Assembly (NCBI GenBank): GCA_048939265.1
Contig: JBHLPQ010000215.1
Coordinates: 1-6,067 of the forward strand
Direction: 5' to 3'
Source of the DNA: Hodarchaeum sp048939265
GTDB taxonomy: Archaea > Asgardarchaeota > Heimdallarchaeia > Hodarchaeales > Hodarchaeaceae
DNA: 6,067 nucleotides
Position 1 is the first letter of the stretch, and each line of letters starts with the position of its first letter. The notes under the pieces are model-generated. The model was not told the DNA's origin. It saw nothing but the letters and a program-made list of their open reading frames with translations, and did no database searches. This document shows positions 5,556 to 6,067 of the stretch, one piece after another. Both the position numbers and the translations under genes were made by a program.

Positions 5556-5588
5556 TTGAAAATCTCAATCAATTCCTTTGAAGCTTCC

Positions 5589-5603
5589 TTTATAAAATAT
5601 ATT
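5589..5603 (-). promoter_or_regulatory. TATA box of the Nudix gene
   Basis: The - strand reads AATATATTTTATAAA, a good TATA region centred near 5596. A start point near 5570 would leave a leader of only about 15 nt before the TTG, which fits the lack of a clear ribosome-binding site. An 8-bp palindrome GAAGCTTC (5580-5587) lies between the TATA box and the start point. Confidence 0.45.
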
Positions 5604-5641
5604 CGTACCGTACTAATTAAAGGGATTTATTTGGTAGAAAT

Positions 5642-5684
5642 GGTAATTATCTGAATTTCTTAGTGGATTTAATTACCCTTTTTT
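5642..5684 (+). terminator. Hairpin followed by T6, terminator-like
   Basis: GGTAATTA (5642-5649) and TAATTACC (5670-5677) form a perfect 8-bp inverted repeat with a 20-nt loop, followed after one C by six T (5679-5684). AAAGGG at 5619-5624 could instead pair with CCCTTT at 5676-5681, so two foldings compete for the same CC. No gene on the + strand lies upstream for it to end, so it may close a short untranslated RNA or be an operator. Confidence 0.35.
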
Positions 5685-5697
5685 CACAATAACCTTT

Positions 5698-5718
5698 AAG
5701 AGTAAATAAATAACTCTT
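5698..5718. repeat. Small inverted repeat (AAGAGT/ACTCTT)
   Basis: AAGAGT (5698-5703) and ACTCTT (5713-5718) are a perfect 6-bp inverted repeat with a 9-nt A/T loop, followed by TTATT. It lies in the divergent intergenic region. Its length is within what AT-rich DNA gives by chance. Confidence 0.3.
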
Positions 5719-5746
5719 TTATTCCGTTAACTATTTAATTTGTAGA

Positions 5747-5755
5747 TTTTATATT
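5747..5755 (+). promoter_or_regulatory. TATA box of the right-end gene
   Basis: TTTTATATT would place the start point near 5776 and give a leader of about 33 nt containing the AGAGGA ribosome site at 5796-5801. A second AT-rich element, TTAAATAATATAATTA (5764-5779), is an alternative and would give an almost leaderless message. Confidence 0.4.
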
Positions 5756-5808
5756 GATGAACGTTAAATAATATAATTACCAGTTTTATACGATCAGAGG
5801 ATTAGAGA

Positions 5809-6067
5809 GTGCCTTTCATTAATATTTCGTTTGCAGAAGCAAACCAAACTTTACAAGATCCATCCTTTATCGTTCAGTTATTGAAAGAGAAAAAAATCAA
5901 CCCCAAAGAGGCCAACCTTTTAGAAAAATTAGGCCTCTATTCCAGAAATCGTCTACCTGAGGTACTTAATGAGATTAAGATTCTCTGTGACCAATCATTT
6001 GGGATTAAAGCTGAAGATGCTTTTCAAAAATTATCACGATTTGTTAAAAGCCAAAATAAGCGTGTTT
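5809..6067 (+). CDS. N-terminal part of an unrecognised, mostly helical protein (3' truncated by window)
   Basis: GTG at 5809 opens a frame that stays open to the window end (86 full codons). The sequence begins PFINISFAEANQTLQDPSF after the start. The start is supported by AGAGGA at 5796-5801, 7 nt upstream, and by a TATA-like element near 5750. The visible part is hydrophilic, rich in Lys, Leu and Glu, and probably helical (for example FIVQLLKEKKINPKEANLLEKL at about 20-41, in two parts). I see no signal peptide, membrane segment, metal site or nucleotide-binding motif. The repeated helix-turn pattern could be a small DNA- or protein-binding bundle, but I do not recognise a family. It is divergent from the Nudix gene across 253 bp, so the two could share regulation. 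Confidence 0.7.
   Translation, partial: MPFINISFAEANQTLQDPSFIVQLLKEKKINPKEANLLEKLGLYSRNRLPEVLNEIKILCDQSFGIKAEDAFQKLSRFVKSQNKRV

Noticed and set aside
1..6067. A CRISPR array, prophage or insertion sequence in the window
   Set aside because: No regularly spaced repeats, integrase, transposase or phage structural gene is seen on either strand.

Overview
The window most likely comes from an Asgard archaeon. Three things point there. A gelsolin-like (actin-regulator type) gene is embedded in a compact, intron-free gene layout with Shine-Dalgarno sites and TATA-like promoters. A tRNA gene lacks an encoded CCA end and carries an intron-like insertion. A mevalonate-pathway enzyme is present. The lineage is inferred from gene content only, and the class within Asgard cannot be told. 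The DNA is clearly AT-rich.

Layout, left to right. (1) 1-159: the last 52 codons of an unrecognised + strand gene cut by the window edge. It converges on (2) a - strand gene (193-1983) for a 596-residue protein with an N-terminal PIN nuclease domain, a helical TPR-like middle and a beta-rich tail. A small inverted repeat lies between and across the two stops. (3) Upstream of that gene on the same strand is tRNA-Cys(GCA) (2052-2153), whose D-arm holds a 30-nt insertion bounded by a TGGCTA repeat. (4) A 334-bp non-coding stretch leads to (5) the + strand gelsolin-like gene (2488-3330), with a proline-rich linker and an unassigned beta-rich C-terminal domain. (6) Next on + is a class II (MvaA-type) HMG-CoA reductase (3527-4843). 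It is preceded by a 20-codon reading frame (3434-3496) that has the best ribosome-binding site in the window and lies in the same frame as the reductase. (7) Converging on it, 16 bp away, is a - strand Nudix hydrolase of the CoA diphosphatase type (4860-5555), starting at TTG. (8) A 253-bp divergent intergenic region with several inverted repeats separates it from (9) the start of an unrecognised + strand gene (5809 to the window end).

How the genes relate: HMG-CoA reductase makes mevalonate for isoprenoid (archaeal lipid) synthesis and releases free CoA, and the Nudix enzyme would cut CoA or its thioesters. The two share CoA as a theme but are convergent, so they are not one operon. The PIN protein and tRNA-Cys share a strand and may share a transcript. 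I see no clear multi-gene defence or mobile system here. The items most worth following up are the tRNA D-arm insertion, the gelsolin/proline-rich/beta protein, and the small in-frame reading frame ahead of the reductase.
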